Shown: positions 16,646-24,625 of the stretch, piece by piece
How positions within the stretch are numbered: the first letter of the stretch is position 1
Layout of the letters: every line of letters begins with the position of its first letter
Source of the DNA: Lentisphaerae bacterium RIFOXYA12_64_32
GTDB lineage: Bacteria; Verrucomicrobiota; Lentisphaeria; Oligosphaerales; YB12-FULL-65-16
Direction of reading: 5' to 3'
DNA: 40,220 nucleotides
Assembly (NCBI GenBank): GCA_001803235.1
Contig: MHBL01000374.1
Span: forward strand, 1 to 40,220
Notes under the pieces: generated by a model
What the model was told of the DNA's origin: nothing
The model's database searches: none
Seen by the model: only the letters and a program-made list of their open reading frames with translations
Made by a program: the position numbers and the translations under genes

Positions 16646-16724
16646 CCGGACCGGCTCGGTCCGGCATGCGGGAGCACGCCCACACATGATCGGGCGCATC
16701 CGCCCGGGGGCACTGACGCTTCAC
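16646..16724. repeat. Hairpin plus REP-like repeat, copy 2
   Basis: CCGGACC-ggctc-GGTCCGG (16646-16664) is a perfect 7-bp stem. It is followed at 16686-16724 by ATGATCGGGCG...CACTGACGCTTCAC, the second copy of the 40-bp repeat seen at 13273 and 40159. It lies about 100 bp upstream of giant copy 2. Confidence 0.7.
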
Positions 16725-16819
16725 TTCCCATTCCCGGTCGCGGTTGCATATCGCCGCTCCACCGGTTAATATGACGCACTCCGCGTTGAACTTTGGTAGA
16801 GAGAAGAAGGGGTCACACG

Positions 16820-19800
16820 ATGCGTACTATGCACCCTGCCGGTCTGTGTTCGGTCCTCGTGGCGGGTTTGGTCTGGTGTCAGGGCGTCCTGGCGCAGCCC
16901 GCCGGCGTGATGCGGCAGCTCGAGAACGAGAACCTCGCCGTCACGCTCGATGAGCAGACGGGCATGTTCAGCATCCTGGACAAGCGCGCCAAGGTGCGGT
17001 GGGTCCAGTTCTCCGAGTCGGCCAAGCTGCGCGCCGCCAAGCCGACCGACATTCTGAAGCTGCGGCGGGCCGCCGCGCCGGTCACCGTCGACGGGAGCCT
17101 GGCTGAGTGGGCGAACGTCCCAGTGTTGGCCGTCACTCCCGACATGGTCACCGAAGGCAAGGTCGATGGTGGCGCGGCGGACCTGACTGCGTCCGTTCAG
17201 TTCTTGTGGGACGAAAAGAACCTGTACCTGGCCGCCAAGGTGACGGACGACACACTGACCTGCCGCGACACGGCCAAGGCGGACGAGGAGCTGCTGAAGT
17301 GGTGGGAGCGCGACTCGATCGAGTTCTGGGTCGGTGCGACTCAAGGCGGGCTGGTGCTGAATCCGCAGAAATCGCTGGTGGCCATCAACGGCAAGGAAGT
17401 GGCCGGCGCCCAGGTCGTGATGAAGACGGAGGCGGGCGGTTACATGGTCGAGGCGGCTATTCCCCTTGCGGCGGTGCCGGAACTGGGCACGCCGCCGGCC
17501 GAGGGTCGGCGCGTGGCCGTAGCGATCGGCATCAATGACGCCGACGCGACCGGCAGCCGCGAAGGCCAGATCTACTACCCCAAGAGCTGGGTGCATTCCA
17601 AGCCTGAGACGTTCGCCGACGCGGTGCTGGCGGACGCGGCGGGGAACGTGTCCGCGGAGGCTCTGCGCCAGGCCGAGGAGGCGAGCCGGGTCGCCATCCG
17701 GAACGTGAGTGCCGTCAGTAAACCACACCCCGGGCTGCGGTTCGAGACCGACCTGGACGTGCGCAAGGGCCCGCGCATGCCGGCGACCGTGACGCTGCTG
17801 CTGCCCAAGGGCGCGGCCGAGCTGCAGGTCGAGATTGCGGGCGTGAACGAGACCGAGCTGGGCGGCGGACCGTGGAGCGGCGGCGTGAAGTACCCGCTGC
17901 CGCTGATGCCGGAGTCCGGCGCGGAGACCTGGCTCGCGCTGGCGCCGTACGCCGACGGGCTGCTCCTGCCCATGGTCACCGGGGACATGCCCCGCATGTC
18001 GTGGGGCAGCGACATGGCCTTCTTCGGCGTCGCCAATCTCCAGAACGGCTGGGGCTACGCCTGCATCTTCGACACCCCCTACGACACGCGCATCGAGCTA
18101 GTCGCCACGTCCTCTGCCAAGCCGTCGCCGCTGGCAGCCGGCCCGGTGTGGTCGCCGTCCATGGGCAAGTGGAGCTACACGCGGAAAGCGCTGTACCGCT
18201 TCTCGGCTACGGGCGGCTACGTGGCGACGGCCAAGGCATACCGCGCCTACGCCAAGGAGCACGGCTTCCTCACGACGCTGCGCCAGAAGATGAAACGCCG
18301 CCCGGACATCGCGAAGATCCTGGGCGCGCCGGATGTCTGGGGCGCCGACGGCGTGCACTTCGCGCGCCAGGCCAAGGCGGCGGGGATCGACCGCATGCTG
18401 ATCAACTGCGGCGGTGGCGTCAAGGCGGTCGAGGAGATCAAGGCCCTGGGGTACCTGGTCAGCGTGTACGACAATTACGAGGACACGATGATCGGCAAGT
18501 CGGGCGCGTACGGCGACTTCAAGCTTGAGGACGCACCGTTGCTCGCGGACGGCAAGCGCATGCTGGGCTGGCCCGTGCATCGGACGGACCCGAAAACCGG
18601 CAAGACCGAGCTCGATCCAGCGACCGGCAAGCCCCTGATCGTCGAGCAGTTCCAGAAACGCTGCACGGCGCTGTTCGAGCCGGTGGCGCAGAAGTGGATC
18701 CCGGTCGCGCAGGAGAAGGACCCGCGCAACGCCCGATTCCTCGATGTCACGACCGCCTGCGGCATTGTCGAGTGCTACGACCCGAACCACGGCGGCGACC
18801 GCGCCAAGGACGTGGCGAACCGGCAGGCGCTGGCGCGCTACGTCGCCGACGACCTCGGCCTGGTGCTGGGCGGCGAGCATGGCCGTTGGTGGGGCGTGCC
18901 GCACTACGACTACTGGGAGGGGATGAAAAGCGGCGGCTTCTACTCATGGCCGGCCGGGCACGTCGGCATGGACCTGCCCAAGACGCGCGAGGAGATCGGC
19001 ACGGACTACCTCAAGTACGGCATCGGCCACTACTACCGCGTTCCGTACTGGGAACTGGTGTTCAATGACTGCGTTGTCTCGTATTGGTACTGGGGCGACA
19101 GCACCGGCCACCTCTGGCCCGCGGCGCCGGAGATCTCGTACAAGCAGGACCTCTTCGACATGCTCTACTCCGACCCGCCCCTGTACTGGGTCGCACAGCC
19201 GTACAGCTTCCGCTGGAGCGATCCGGTGCTGCGCGAGCGACTGCTCGAGAGCTACCGCAACACCTGCAAGCTGCACGAGCAGACCGGGCTGGAAGAGCTG
19301 CTGACGCACGAGTGGCTCACGGACGACCGCACAGTCCAGAAGACCACGTTCAGCGGCGGCACCCTGGTGGTCGTGAATTTCGACGAGCAGAAGACCTATG
19401 ACCTGAAGGACGGCGACACGACCTACACGCTGGCGCCGCTCGGGTTCTTCGCCAAGGGCCCGACCGTGCTGCAGTACCGCATCCGCACCGGCGACCGGAC
19501 CGTGACGTACATCAAGACCCCGGACTTCTTCTTCTGTGATCCGGCCGGAGTGGCGCACGACTTCGGACCGGTCGTAACCCCGGCGCCGATCACCGTGCGG
19601 ACGATCGAGAAGCAGAAGCTGCAGATTACGCGCAACCGCGAGGGCGGCCCGGTGTCCATCCGCCCCGCGCAGCTCGTCGACAAGTGGGATGCCAAGTCCA
19701 GCCACCTGTTCCTGCTCGACGACAACGGTGCACGGCTCCGTGAGCTCAGCGCCGATGTGAAGGAGAAGGGCGCCATCGACCTGCCGCAGACCGGCGTGTT

Positions 19801-21205
19801 CGAACTGGTCTGTGGCGGGAAGTTCGATCTGCCGAATCCCAGCGTCACGGCGGCCGACGTCAGCGTCACGCCCGACAACCCACGCCAGGGCGACAAGCTC
19901 ACGGTCGCCGCGTCGATCGCCAACAGCGGCCACGAGAAAGCGAAGAAGACGCCGGTCAGCCTCTATCTCGGCACGCAGACGCCCGAGAACCTGGTGCGCA
20001 CCGAAACGGTCACGGTGAAGCCGGGCCACACCGAGAAGGTGACATGGGTCATCGACACAGCGAACCTGGACGGCGCCCGCAAACTCATCGTGGTGGTCGA
20101 CCCCGAGAACCGCCTGGCGGAACTGATCGAACAGGACAACGTCGCCGAGAAGCAGATCGTCATTGCGCCGGACTGGGCGCGCTGGCGCTTCCAGGTCCGC
20201 GCCGAGGTGGTCAACGGACCGATCGAGCAGGAGGATGTGCCGGTTGCGCTCGCCCTCGACCTCGGCAGCCTGCTCAAGCGCCAGGGCGGCTCGGGCGCGC
20301 TCGACCCGAACTCGATCCGCGTCTGCGAACGCAAGGCGGACGGCACGCCGGGCGCCACGCTGCCGTGCCAGTTCGACAAGGCGGCGAACTTCGACGCGAA
20401 GAAGAACGCGACGGGCGAGGTCGCCTGGCTCATTCCGGGCAAGCTGGCGGCCGGGGTGACGCGGCCGTACACCCTCCTCTTCGACGTCACCGCGAACGGC
20501 CAGAAGACGGCTACTCCCGGTCAGGTCTGGGATGCGACGAACCAGGCGGTCACCACCGAGACCTACACCGCGACGATCAAGGACGGGTGCGTGACGGACG
20601 TCAGCGCCAAGGCGGGGACCGGACCGGGCAAGCGGTTCCTGGCCTCACTCGTCTATTCTTCGAAACAGACCGGGTGGACCACGGAGGAAGAAGCACAGGT
20701 ACTGGGCGTGGACGTGCTGAGCAACGGCCCGGTCCGCGCCGCGGTGAAGGTGCGCAAGAAGCTCCGCGGCGACCTGACCTACGAGAAGACGTACACGTTC
20801 TACCCAAACCGGTTCGACCTGCTGTTCACGGCGGACAAGACCTACGGCAACATCAGCCGCGCCTACTACGCCGCGGAGGGCACGTTCGAGGACAGCGCCG
20901 GCAACAAAGCGAAGGTGGACGGCAAGGGCGACGCAGAAAGCGTGTCCGGCAAGTGCCCGGACCCGAAGTACTACGTGGTTTATGCCCCCGACTGGGCGCA
21001 CTCCTGCGTGGCGCTGGGCAAGTTCAGCGGCACGACGTACTGGGACGCCGGTTCGGCGTGGGGCGGCATCGGCCTGAACGGCGGTGACCTGGCCGGCGCA
21101 CGCATGAGCTACGTCATCCACGCCGGCGGCCAGCCGGGCGGCGCATTCGGCAAGGTGGACAGCGACCGCCTCGCCAACCCGCCCACCGTGCGGCTGATCG
21201 AGTAA
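16820..21205 (+). CDS. Giant secreted glycosidase-like protein, copy 2
   Basis: 1461 residues, exported (MRTMHPAGLCSVLVAGLVWCQGVLAQ). It has the same architecture as 7630-11934. An N-terminal sandwich (LENENLAVTLDEQTGMFSIL) is split by a CBM9-like insert (APVTVDGSLAEW...WDEKNLYLAAKV...DSIEFWVG). The barrel-like centre carries D642 in ARFLDVTTACGIVECY and E686 in GGEHGRWWG, again 44 apart, with GGFYSWPAG and NDCVVSYWYWGD. A clear CARDB domain at about 1005-1115 (VTPDNPRQGDKLTVAASIANSG) and two beta domains follow. The shared blocks between the copies cluster in the barrel, while the C-terminal parts diverge, so the copies probably have related but distinct substrates. GAGAAGAAGGGG (16801-16812) precedes the ATG. 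The family resembles GH101/GH129 or DUF5696-type; hydrolysis is inferred from the acid pair. Confidence 0.75.
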   Translation: MRTMHPAGLCSVLVAGLVWCQGVLAQPAGVMRQLENENLAVTLDEQTGMFSILDKRAKVRWVQFSESAKLRAAKPTDILKLRRAAAPVTVDGSLAEWANVPVLAVTPDMVTEGKVDGGAADLTASVQFLWDEKNLYLAAKVTDDTLTCRDTAKADEELLKWWERDSIEFWVGATQGGLVLNPQKSLVAINGKEVAGAQVVMKTEAGGYMVEAAIPLAAVPELGTPPAEGRRVAVAIGINDADATGSREGQIYYPKSWVHSKPETFADAVLADAAGNVSAEALRQAEEASRVAIRNVSAVSKPHPGLRFETDLDVRKGPRMPATVTLLLPKGAAELQVEIAGVNETELGGGPWSGGVKYPLPLMPESGAETWLALAPYADGLLLPMVTGDMPRMSWGSDMAFFGVANLQNGWGYACIFDTPYDTRIELVATSSAKPSPLAAGPVWSPSMGKWSYTRKALYRFSATGGYVATAKAYRAYAKEHGFLTTLRQKMKRRPDIAKILGAPDVWGADGVHFARQAKAAGIDRMLINCGGGVKAVEEIKALGYLVSVYDNYEDTMIGKSGAYGDFKLEDAPLLADGKRMLGWPVHRTDPKTGKTELDPATGKPLIVEQFQKRCTALFEPVAQKWIPVAQEKDPRNARFLDVTTACGIVECYDPNHGGDRAKDVANRQALARYVADDLGLVLGGEHGRWWGVPHYDYWEGMKSGGFYSWPAGHVGMDLPKTREEIGTDYLKYGIGHYYRVPYWELVFNDCVVSYWYWGDSTGHLWPAAPEISYKQDLFDMLYSDPPLYWVAQPYSFRWSDPVLRERLLESYRNTCKLHEQTGLEELLTHEWLTDDRTVQKTTFSGGTLVVVNFDEQKTYDLKDGDTTYTLAPLGFFAKGPTVLQYRIRTGDRTVTYIKTPDFFFCDPAGVAHDFGPVVTPAPITVRTIEKQKLQITRNREGGPVSIRPAQLVDKWDAKSSHLFLLDDNGARLRELSADVKEKGAIDLPQTGVFELVCGGKFDLPNPSVTAADVSVTPDNPRQGDKLTVAASIANSGHEKAKKTPVSLYLGTQTPENLVRTETVTVKPGHTEKVTWVIDTANLDGARKLIVVVDPENRLAELIEQDNVAEKQIVIAPDWARWRFQVRAEVVNGPIEQEDVPVALALDLGSLLKRQGGSGALDPNSIRVCERKADGTPGATLPCQFDKAANFDAKKNATGEVAWLIPGKLAAGVTRPYTLLFDVTANGQKTATPGQVWDATNQAVTTETYTATIKDGCVTDVSAKAGTGPGKRFLASLVYSSKQTGWTTEEEAQVLGVDVLSNGPVRAAVKVRKKLRGDLTYEKTYTFYPNRFDLLFTADKTYGNISRAYYAAEGTFEDSAGNKAKVDGKGDAESVSGKCPDPKYYVVYAPDWAHSCVALGKFSGTTYWDAGSAWGGIGLNGGDLAGARMSYVIHAGGQPGGAFGKVDSDRLANPPTVRLIE

Positions 21206-21224
21206 GACGCGGCGGGCGTTCAAG

Positions 21225-21251
21225 GCTCGTAGTTCCGCGTTCACGCGGTCC
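21225..21251. repeat. Small REP-like hairpin between convergent genes
   Basis: GCTCGTAGTTCCGCG-TTCA-CGCGG contains a 5-bp CCGCG/CGCGG stem (21235-21248) next to a CTCGTAGT motif. That motif resembles the inner end (GTTCGTAGTGG) of the modular elements at 12130 and 22711. It lies between the convergent ends of giant copy 2 and the prepilin-like membrane protein and may work as a bidirectional transcription end. Confidence 0.35.
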
Positions 21252-21296
21252 GGATGGCGCGCGGCCGAGACCAACGCGGGGCCTACGCACGCCGCC

Positions 21297-22106
21297 TCAC
21301 TTCGCCGGCCGTGCCTTGGCCAGCCAGTCCTTGCCGGCAAACCCCTTCACGTGCCCGTCGGCAAACAGCACGTTCCCAAACACCTTGTGGTTCTCCGGCT
21401 TGTCCCAGGCGATCGGGATGGCCGCGGCCTGGCGCGGGTCGGCCAGCTTGCCCGGCGACTCGTAGACGTAGTCGGTCCGGAAGTCGGCCCGGCTCGAAGT
21501 GACATCGGGAACCACAGTGGCAATGCTGGGACAGGTAAGGAGGCCCTCCAGACCGGAATAACGTAGCTGGTAGAGATACGGCGGGAACTGACCGGCGTTG
21601 TCGTCGGCGTAACGGAACAGGATCATCCCGAATGTCTTCAGGTTCGAGGCACAGGCCGCCCGACGAGCCGCCTCGTACCTGTTCACGGACGGAGTCAACG
21701 CCACTGCCAGGGCGACCAGGAATGCGTAGGAGGCCGTGTTCATACCGGCCGTCGTCGCAAGGACCACCAGCGGGTTCGCCCCGGTCGCGGCCCGCCGGAC
21801 GTATTCGCACTCGATCAGGAACGTTACCAGGAAACAGGCACCGACGAGAATGAAGAAGCCACCCCCTTCCCTTGGGGGCACTTGGGGGAGGATCGACACA
21901 AAGGAAAGCCCAACGAGTAGGGACAGTGTGTTCGCTATCGCCGAGAGACGAAGCGCGCCACGCCACTGGCGAGCCACGAACGCGCCCACGAAGAGTGCCT
22001 CGATGAGCACGACCGGAATGAACAGCAGAACACTGCCCCTGCTGTCCCCGAAGAGTGGCGGCGCGAGTATGGCGTTGGCGACGACGAGGCACGCGCTTGG
22101 CTCCAT
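21297..22106 (-). CDS. Multi-pass membrane protein with prepilin-like (H-X9-DG) tail
   Basis: 269 residues from ATG 22106. Four or five hydrophobic segments fill the first 150 residues (VLLFIPVVLIEALFVGAFV, AIANTLSLLVGLSFVSIL, FFILVGACFLVTFLIECEYV, GMNTASYAFLVALAVAL). The rest is a soluble domain with RRAACASNLKTFGMILFRYADDNAGQFPP and VLFADGHVKGF. These are the body and C-terminal signature of planctomycete/lentisphaere pseudopilin-like (DUF1559-type) proteins. Usually that body follows a single pilin helix with a cleavage site; here it follows several membrane spans. The start was chosen 16 bp after the stop of the upstream RHH gene; an earlier in-frame ATG at 22169 would overlap that gene. 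Function unknown. Confidence 0.65.
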   Translation of the reverse strand: MEPSACLVVANAILAPPLFGDSRGSVLLFIPVVLIEALFVGAFVARQWRGALRLSAIANTLSLLVGLSFVSILPQVPPREGGGFFILVGACFLVTFLIECEYVRRAATGANPLVVLATTAGMNTASYAFLVALAVALTPSVNRYEAARRAACASNLKTFGMILFRYADDNAGQFPPYLYQLRYSGLEGLLTCPSIATVVPDVTSSRADFRTDYVYESPGKLADPRQAAAIPIAWDKPENHKVFGNVLFADGHVKGFAGKDWLAKARPAK

Positions 22107-22122
22107 CCCTGGTTTCCCCCCG

Positions 22123-22365
22123 TCAGCGGCGGCCGCGCCGCACCGCATCGATCTCCTGCTGGACATCATCCTCGGTGAGGCCGCGCTCCCGCCTGATCCG
22201 GTCGCCCAACCGGAACACGTCCTGCCACCGCTGCTGGCGCTCCACGTACAGGCGCGCCGCGGCCCGGAGCAGTTCGGACCTGCTGCGCGACTCGCGTCTT
22301 GCCGCCGCGTCGATCTCCGCGAGGAGCGCTTCCGGGAAGGTGACGTTGATGGTGACCCGACTCAT
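22123..22365 (-). CDS. Ribbon-helix-helix (CopG-type) antitoxin-like protein
   Basis: 80 residues. MSRVTINVTFPEALLAEIDAAARRESRSRSELLRAAARLYVE is a textbook ribbon-helix-helix domain: an N-terminal strand for DNA contact, then two helices with the S-R-S-E-L-L turn. A charged tail (LTEDDVQQEIDAVRRGRR) would bind a toxin. GGAGAGG and CAGG lie upstream of ATG 22365. Genes of this type are normally followed by a MazF- or PIN-type toxin; here the next gene is a membrane protein, so it looks like an orphan antitoxin or a free-standing repressor of that gene. The upstream side is filled with repeat elements D and B. Confidence 0.8.
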   Translation of the reverse strand: MSRVTINVTFPEALLAEIDAAARRESRSRSELLRAAARLYVERQQRWQDVFRLGDRIRRERGLTEDDVQQEIDAVRRGRR

Positions 22366-22441
22366 GAACCTGGCCTCTCCGTTCTCACCGGGAATATGGA
22401 GGGGTTGCGCGTTACCTGCAAGCGGACCAGGCCTCTCCCCG

Positions 22442-22600
22442 CGTGCTGCGTCAGTCGCGGGTGCAGGTTTGGGGGTGACTGGCCAGAGTGGCGGGAGCGG
22501 CTCGCTCCCGCGGTTGTCGGAGCGAGCCGCTCCGACCACTTTAGGCGCCAGCCCCGGCCAACCTTCGACCTTAATCTCCACCCGCGACTGACGCAACACG
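22442..22600. repeat. MITE-like element D with double hairpin core
   Basis: Inverted ends: TGCGTCAGTCGCGGGTG (22447-22463) and its exact complement (22579-22595). With a few mismatches the ends extend to 22442-22469 and 22573-22600. The core holds two back-to-back perfect hairpins: GCGGGAGC-ggctc-GCTCCCGC (22491-22511) and GTCGGAGC-gagcc-GCTCCGAC (22516-22536). The loops are complementary to each other, so the two could also pair as one long stem. No target duplication was found. It lies in the divergent gap between the RHH gene and the PQQ-type gene. Confidence 0.75.
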
Positions 22601-22649
22601 AAACGGATAGTCGAGGGATGGCGCCGACACCGATCGGGCTGTACTTTTT

Positions 22650-22878
22650 CGACCTGTGCGGGCAAATCCTGAGAGAGAAGAGAACCAGCCATGGGCGTCA
22701 GGATGCGCCTGTTCGTAGTGGGCTCGCAGGGCGCGGAACGGAGTGGAGCGCCAAGAGCCCATCCGGCGCGTTGCGGTGGCATGGCATGGGGATGGTGTCT
22801 TGCCCGGCGGACAACCGCCGGGACTGCGACACCACTACGAACGAACGATGCCGTGGCCGAATTTACCCGCACAGGTTG
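22650..22878. repeat. Modular MITE-like element, copy B, with 8-bp duplication
   Basis: Outer arms 22650-22669 (CGACCTGTGCGGGCAAATCC) and 22859-22878 are inverted repeats with about 3 mismatches. The 132-bp core 22711-22842 ends in GTTCGTAGTGGGCTCGCAG and CTGCGACACCACTACGAAC. The core matches copy A in inverted orientation at about 121 of 132 positions. The 41-bp spacer left of the core is also similar to copy A, while the right spacer is shorter. GTACTTTT occurs at 22641-22648 and 22879-22886, directly flanking the element, which looks like a target-site duplication. Confidence 0.8.
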
Positions 22879-22941
22879 GTACTTTTGCGGCGTTGTGGCC
22901 ATTTGAGGTGTTGCAGGCCAAGGGGCCGGATTGGGCAGGTT

Positions 22942-24411
22942 GTGAAGCAAGCTGTGAAAGACACGCTCATTGAAACCGCCGTTGTTGGCGTCGCGGCCCT
23001 CACGGGCGTGCTGTGCTTGGTGTGGTGGCTGCGCGCTGAGGCGCCGGTCGAACTCGCTGAGCGCCTCCCGACCCGCGAGGAAGCGGAGCGTTCGGCGGAT
23101 GGGGCTGCGGGAGGCGCACCCGCGCGGACAGATATTCGTGGTGTATTCCAGAAGTCGGACGGCATGCCGTCTTCACTCACGGGCATGTGGTCGCGTTTTC
23201 GCGGCGAGAGCAGTGAGAACATCTGCCGCGAGACGGAGCCTCTGGCCGAGCGTTGGCCGGAGGCCGGCCCGCCTGTGGTGTGGTCATTGGCGTTGGGGGA
23301 AGGGCACGCCGGTCCAGCGGTGCGGAGCGGTCGTGTGTATGTGCTGGACTACGACGAAGCGGTGCGGGCGGACGTCCTGCGCTGTCTTTCCCTCGACGAC
23401 GGGCGCGAAATCTGGCGGCGGTGGTACCACGTGCGGATCAAGCGCAACCATGGCATGTCGCGTACGGTGCCGGCGGTCTCGGACCGGTATGTGGTGACCG
23501 TTGGCCCGAAGTGCCATGCGCTCTGCGTCGATGCGGAGACTGGTGCGTTCGGTTGGGGCATCGATCTGGTGGCGGATTTCGGCGCCAAAGTGCCGCTATG
23601 GTACACCGGTCAGTGCCCGCTGATCGATGACGGTATCGCGGTTCTGGCGCCGGGGGGCACGGCGCTGTTGATCGGCGTGGACTGCCAGACCGGGCAGGTG
23701 GCCTGGCAGACCCCGAACCCGCGCGGTTGGCAGATGTCGCACGCGTCGGTCATGCCGCTGACGTTGTGTGGACGACGAATGTACGTGTACTGCGCCATCG
23801 GCGGCGTGATCGCGGTGGCGGCGGACGGACCGGACCGGGGCGAACTCCTGTGGGAAACGTCAGACTGGAGTATCCCCGTGGTCGCCCCGTCACCGGTGGC
23901 GGTCGGCGAGGATCACGTCTTTGTGACCGCTGGCTACGGGGCCGGCAGTATGATGCTGCGGGTGGCGCAGAGCGGGAACACGTACACCGTTGAACCCGTA
24001 TGGCGGCTTTCAAAAGAAGTGTTCGGTTGCGAGCAGCAGACGCCGATCTTCTACCGCGAGCACTTGTTCAGCGTATTGCCGAACGATGCCGGCGAACACC
24101 GGCGTGAGCTGGTGTGTCTGACGCCGGAGGGCCGGGTGGCATGGACCAGCGGCACCGAGGTGCGTTTCGGGCTCGGACCGTTCCTGATCGCGGATGGAAA
24201 GATCTTCGTGTTGAACGACGATGGCGTTCTGACGTTGGCGGAGGCCCGTGTGGACGGGTATCACCCCCTGGCACAAGCAAAGGTGCTCGATGGCCGCGAT
24301 GCCTGGGGCCCCATGGCCTTGGTCAACGGGCGGTTGCTGCTGCGGGACTGGAAGCGAATGCTCTGTCTCGACGTGCGAGCCACGCCGGACAGTGGTGGCG
24401 CCAAGCCGTGA
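22942..24411 (+). CDS. Membrane-anchored PQQ-like beta-propeller protein
   Basis: About 489 residues. A membrane anchor near the N-terminus (LIETAVVGVAALTGVLCLVWWL) is followed by an Ala/Glu-rich linker and an extracytoplasmic beta-propeller. The repeated blades carry motifs such as GRVYVLDYDE, LSLDDGREIWRRW, ALCVDAETGAFGWG, VDCQTGQVAWQT and GKIFVLNDDGVLTL. WSRFRGESSENI resembles the W-x-x-F-R-G opening of planctomycete PQQ-propeller proteins. These may bind PQQ or serve as scaffolds; quinone ligands cannot be checked by eye. The start is uncertain: GTG 22942 or GTG 22954, because no ATG or good ribosome binding site exists and the frame further upstream is repeat element B. It is convergent with the heparinase fusion. 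Confidence 0.7.
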   Translation: MKQAVKDTLIETAVVGVAALTGVLCLVWWLRAEAPVELAERLPTREEAERSADGAAGGAPARTDIRGVFQKSDGMPSSLTGMWSRFRGESSENICRETEPLAERWPEAGPPVVWSLALGEGHAGPAVRSGRVYVLDYDEAVRADVLRCLSLDDGREIWRRWYHVRIKRNHGMSRTVPAVSDRYVVTVGPKCHALCVDAETGAFGWGIDLVADFGAKVPLWYTGQCPLIDDGIAVLAPGGTALLIGVDCQTGQVAWQTPNPRGWQMSHASVMPLTLCGRRMYVYCAIGGVIAVAADGPDRGELLWETSDWSIPVVAPSPVAVGEDHVFVTAGYGAGSMMLRVAQSGNTYTVEPVWRLSKEVFGCEQQTPIFYREHLFSVLPNDAGEHRRELVCLTPEGRVAWTSGTEVRFGLGPFLIADGKIFVLNDDGVLTLAEARVDGYHPLAQAKVLDGRDAWGPMALVNGRLLLRDWKRMLCLDVRATPDSGGAKP

Positions 24412-24423
24412 GTTCAACCCCGA

Positions 24424-24454
24424 GGTTTCAGGTGTCAGGTTTCAGGCGTCAGCA
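24424..24454. repeat. GTTTCAGGTGTCAG-type direct repeat
   Basis: GGTTTCAGGTGTCA is followed by GGTTTCAGGCGTCA, two near-identical 14-mers in tandem. The same unit occurs in inverted form at 29840-29920. It lies between the convergent PQQ-type and heparinase genes; the remainder of the 214-bp gap shows no gene I can support. Confidence 0.7.
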
Positions 24455-24625
24455 CCGCCTGTTTCGGGGGTTCGGCGGACCGGTGAAGTATTGGCTGCCG
24501 TTTGGGGGCCTGGGCGGCGCCTTGAAGAGCAACTGATGCCGTCGCACGAGCAGAATGGTCGCCGCAGAAAACCCCAGTCCGGTCGAGTGACTCCGACGCT
24601 TGCGCGCCGGCCCTGTTGACATCCC

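Noticed and set aside
22123..22950. RHH gene as a 275-codon protein with a long N-terminal extension
   Set aside because: The extra residues are translated from repeat elements B and D; the RHH domain begins at ATG 22365, as expected for its family.
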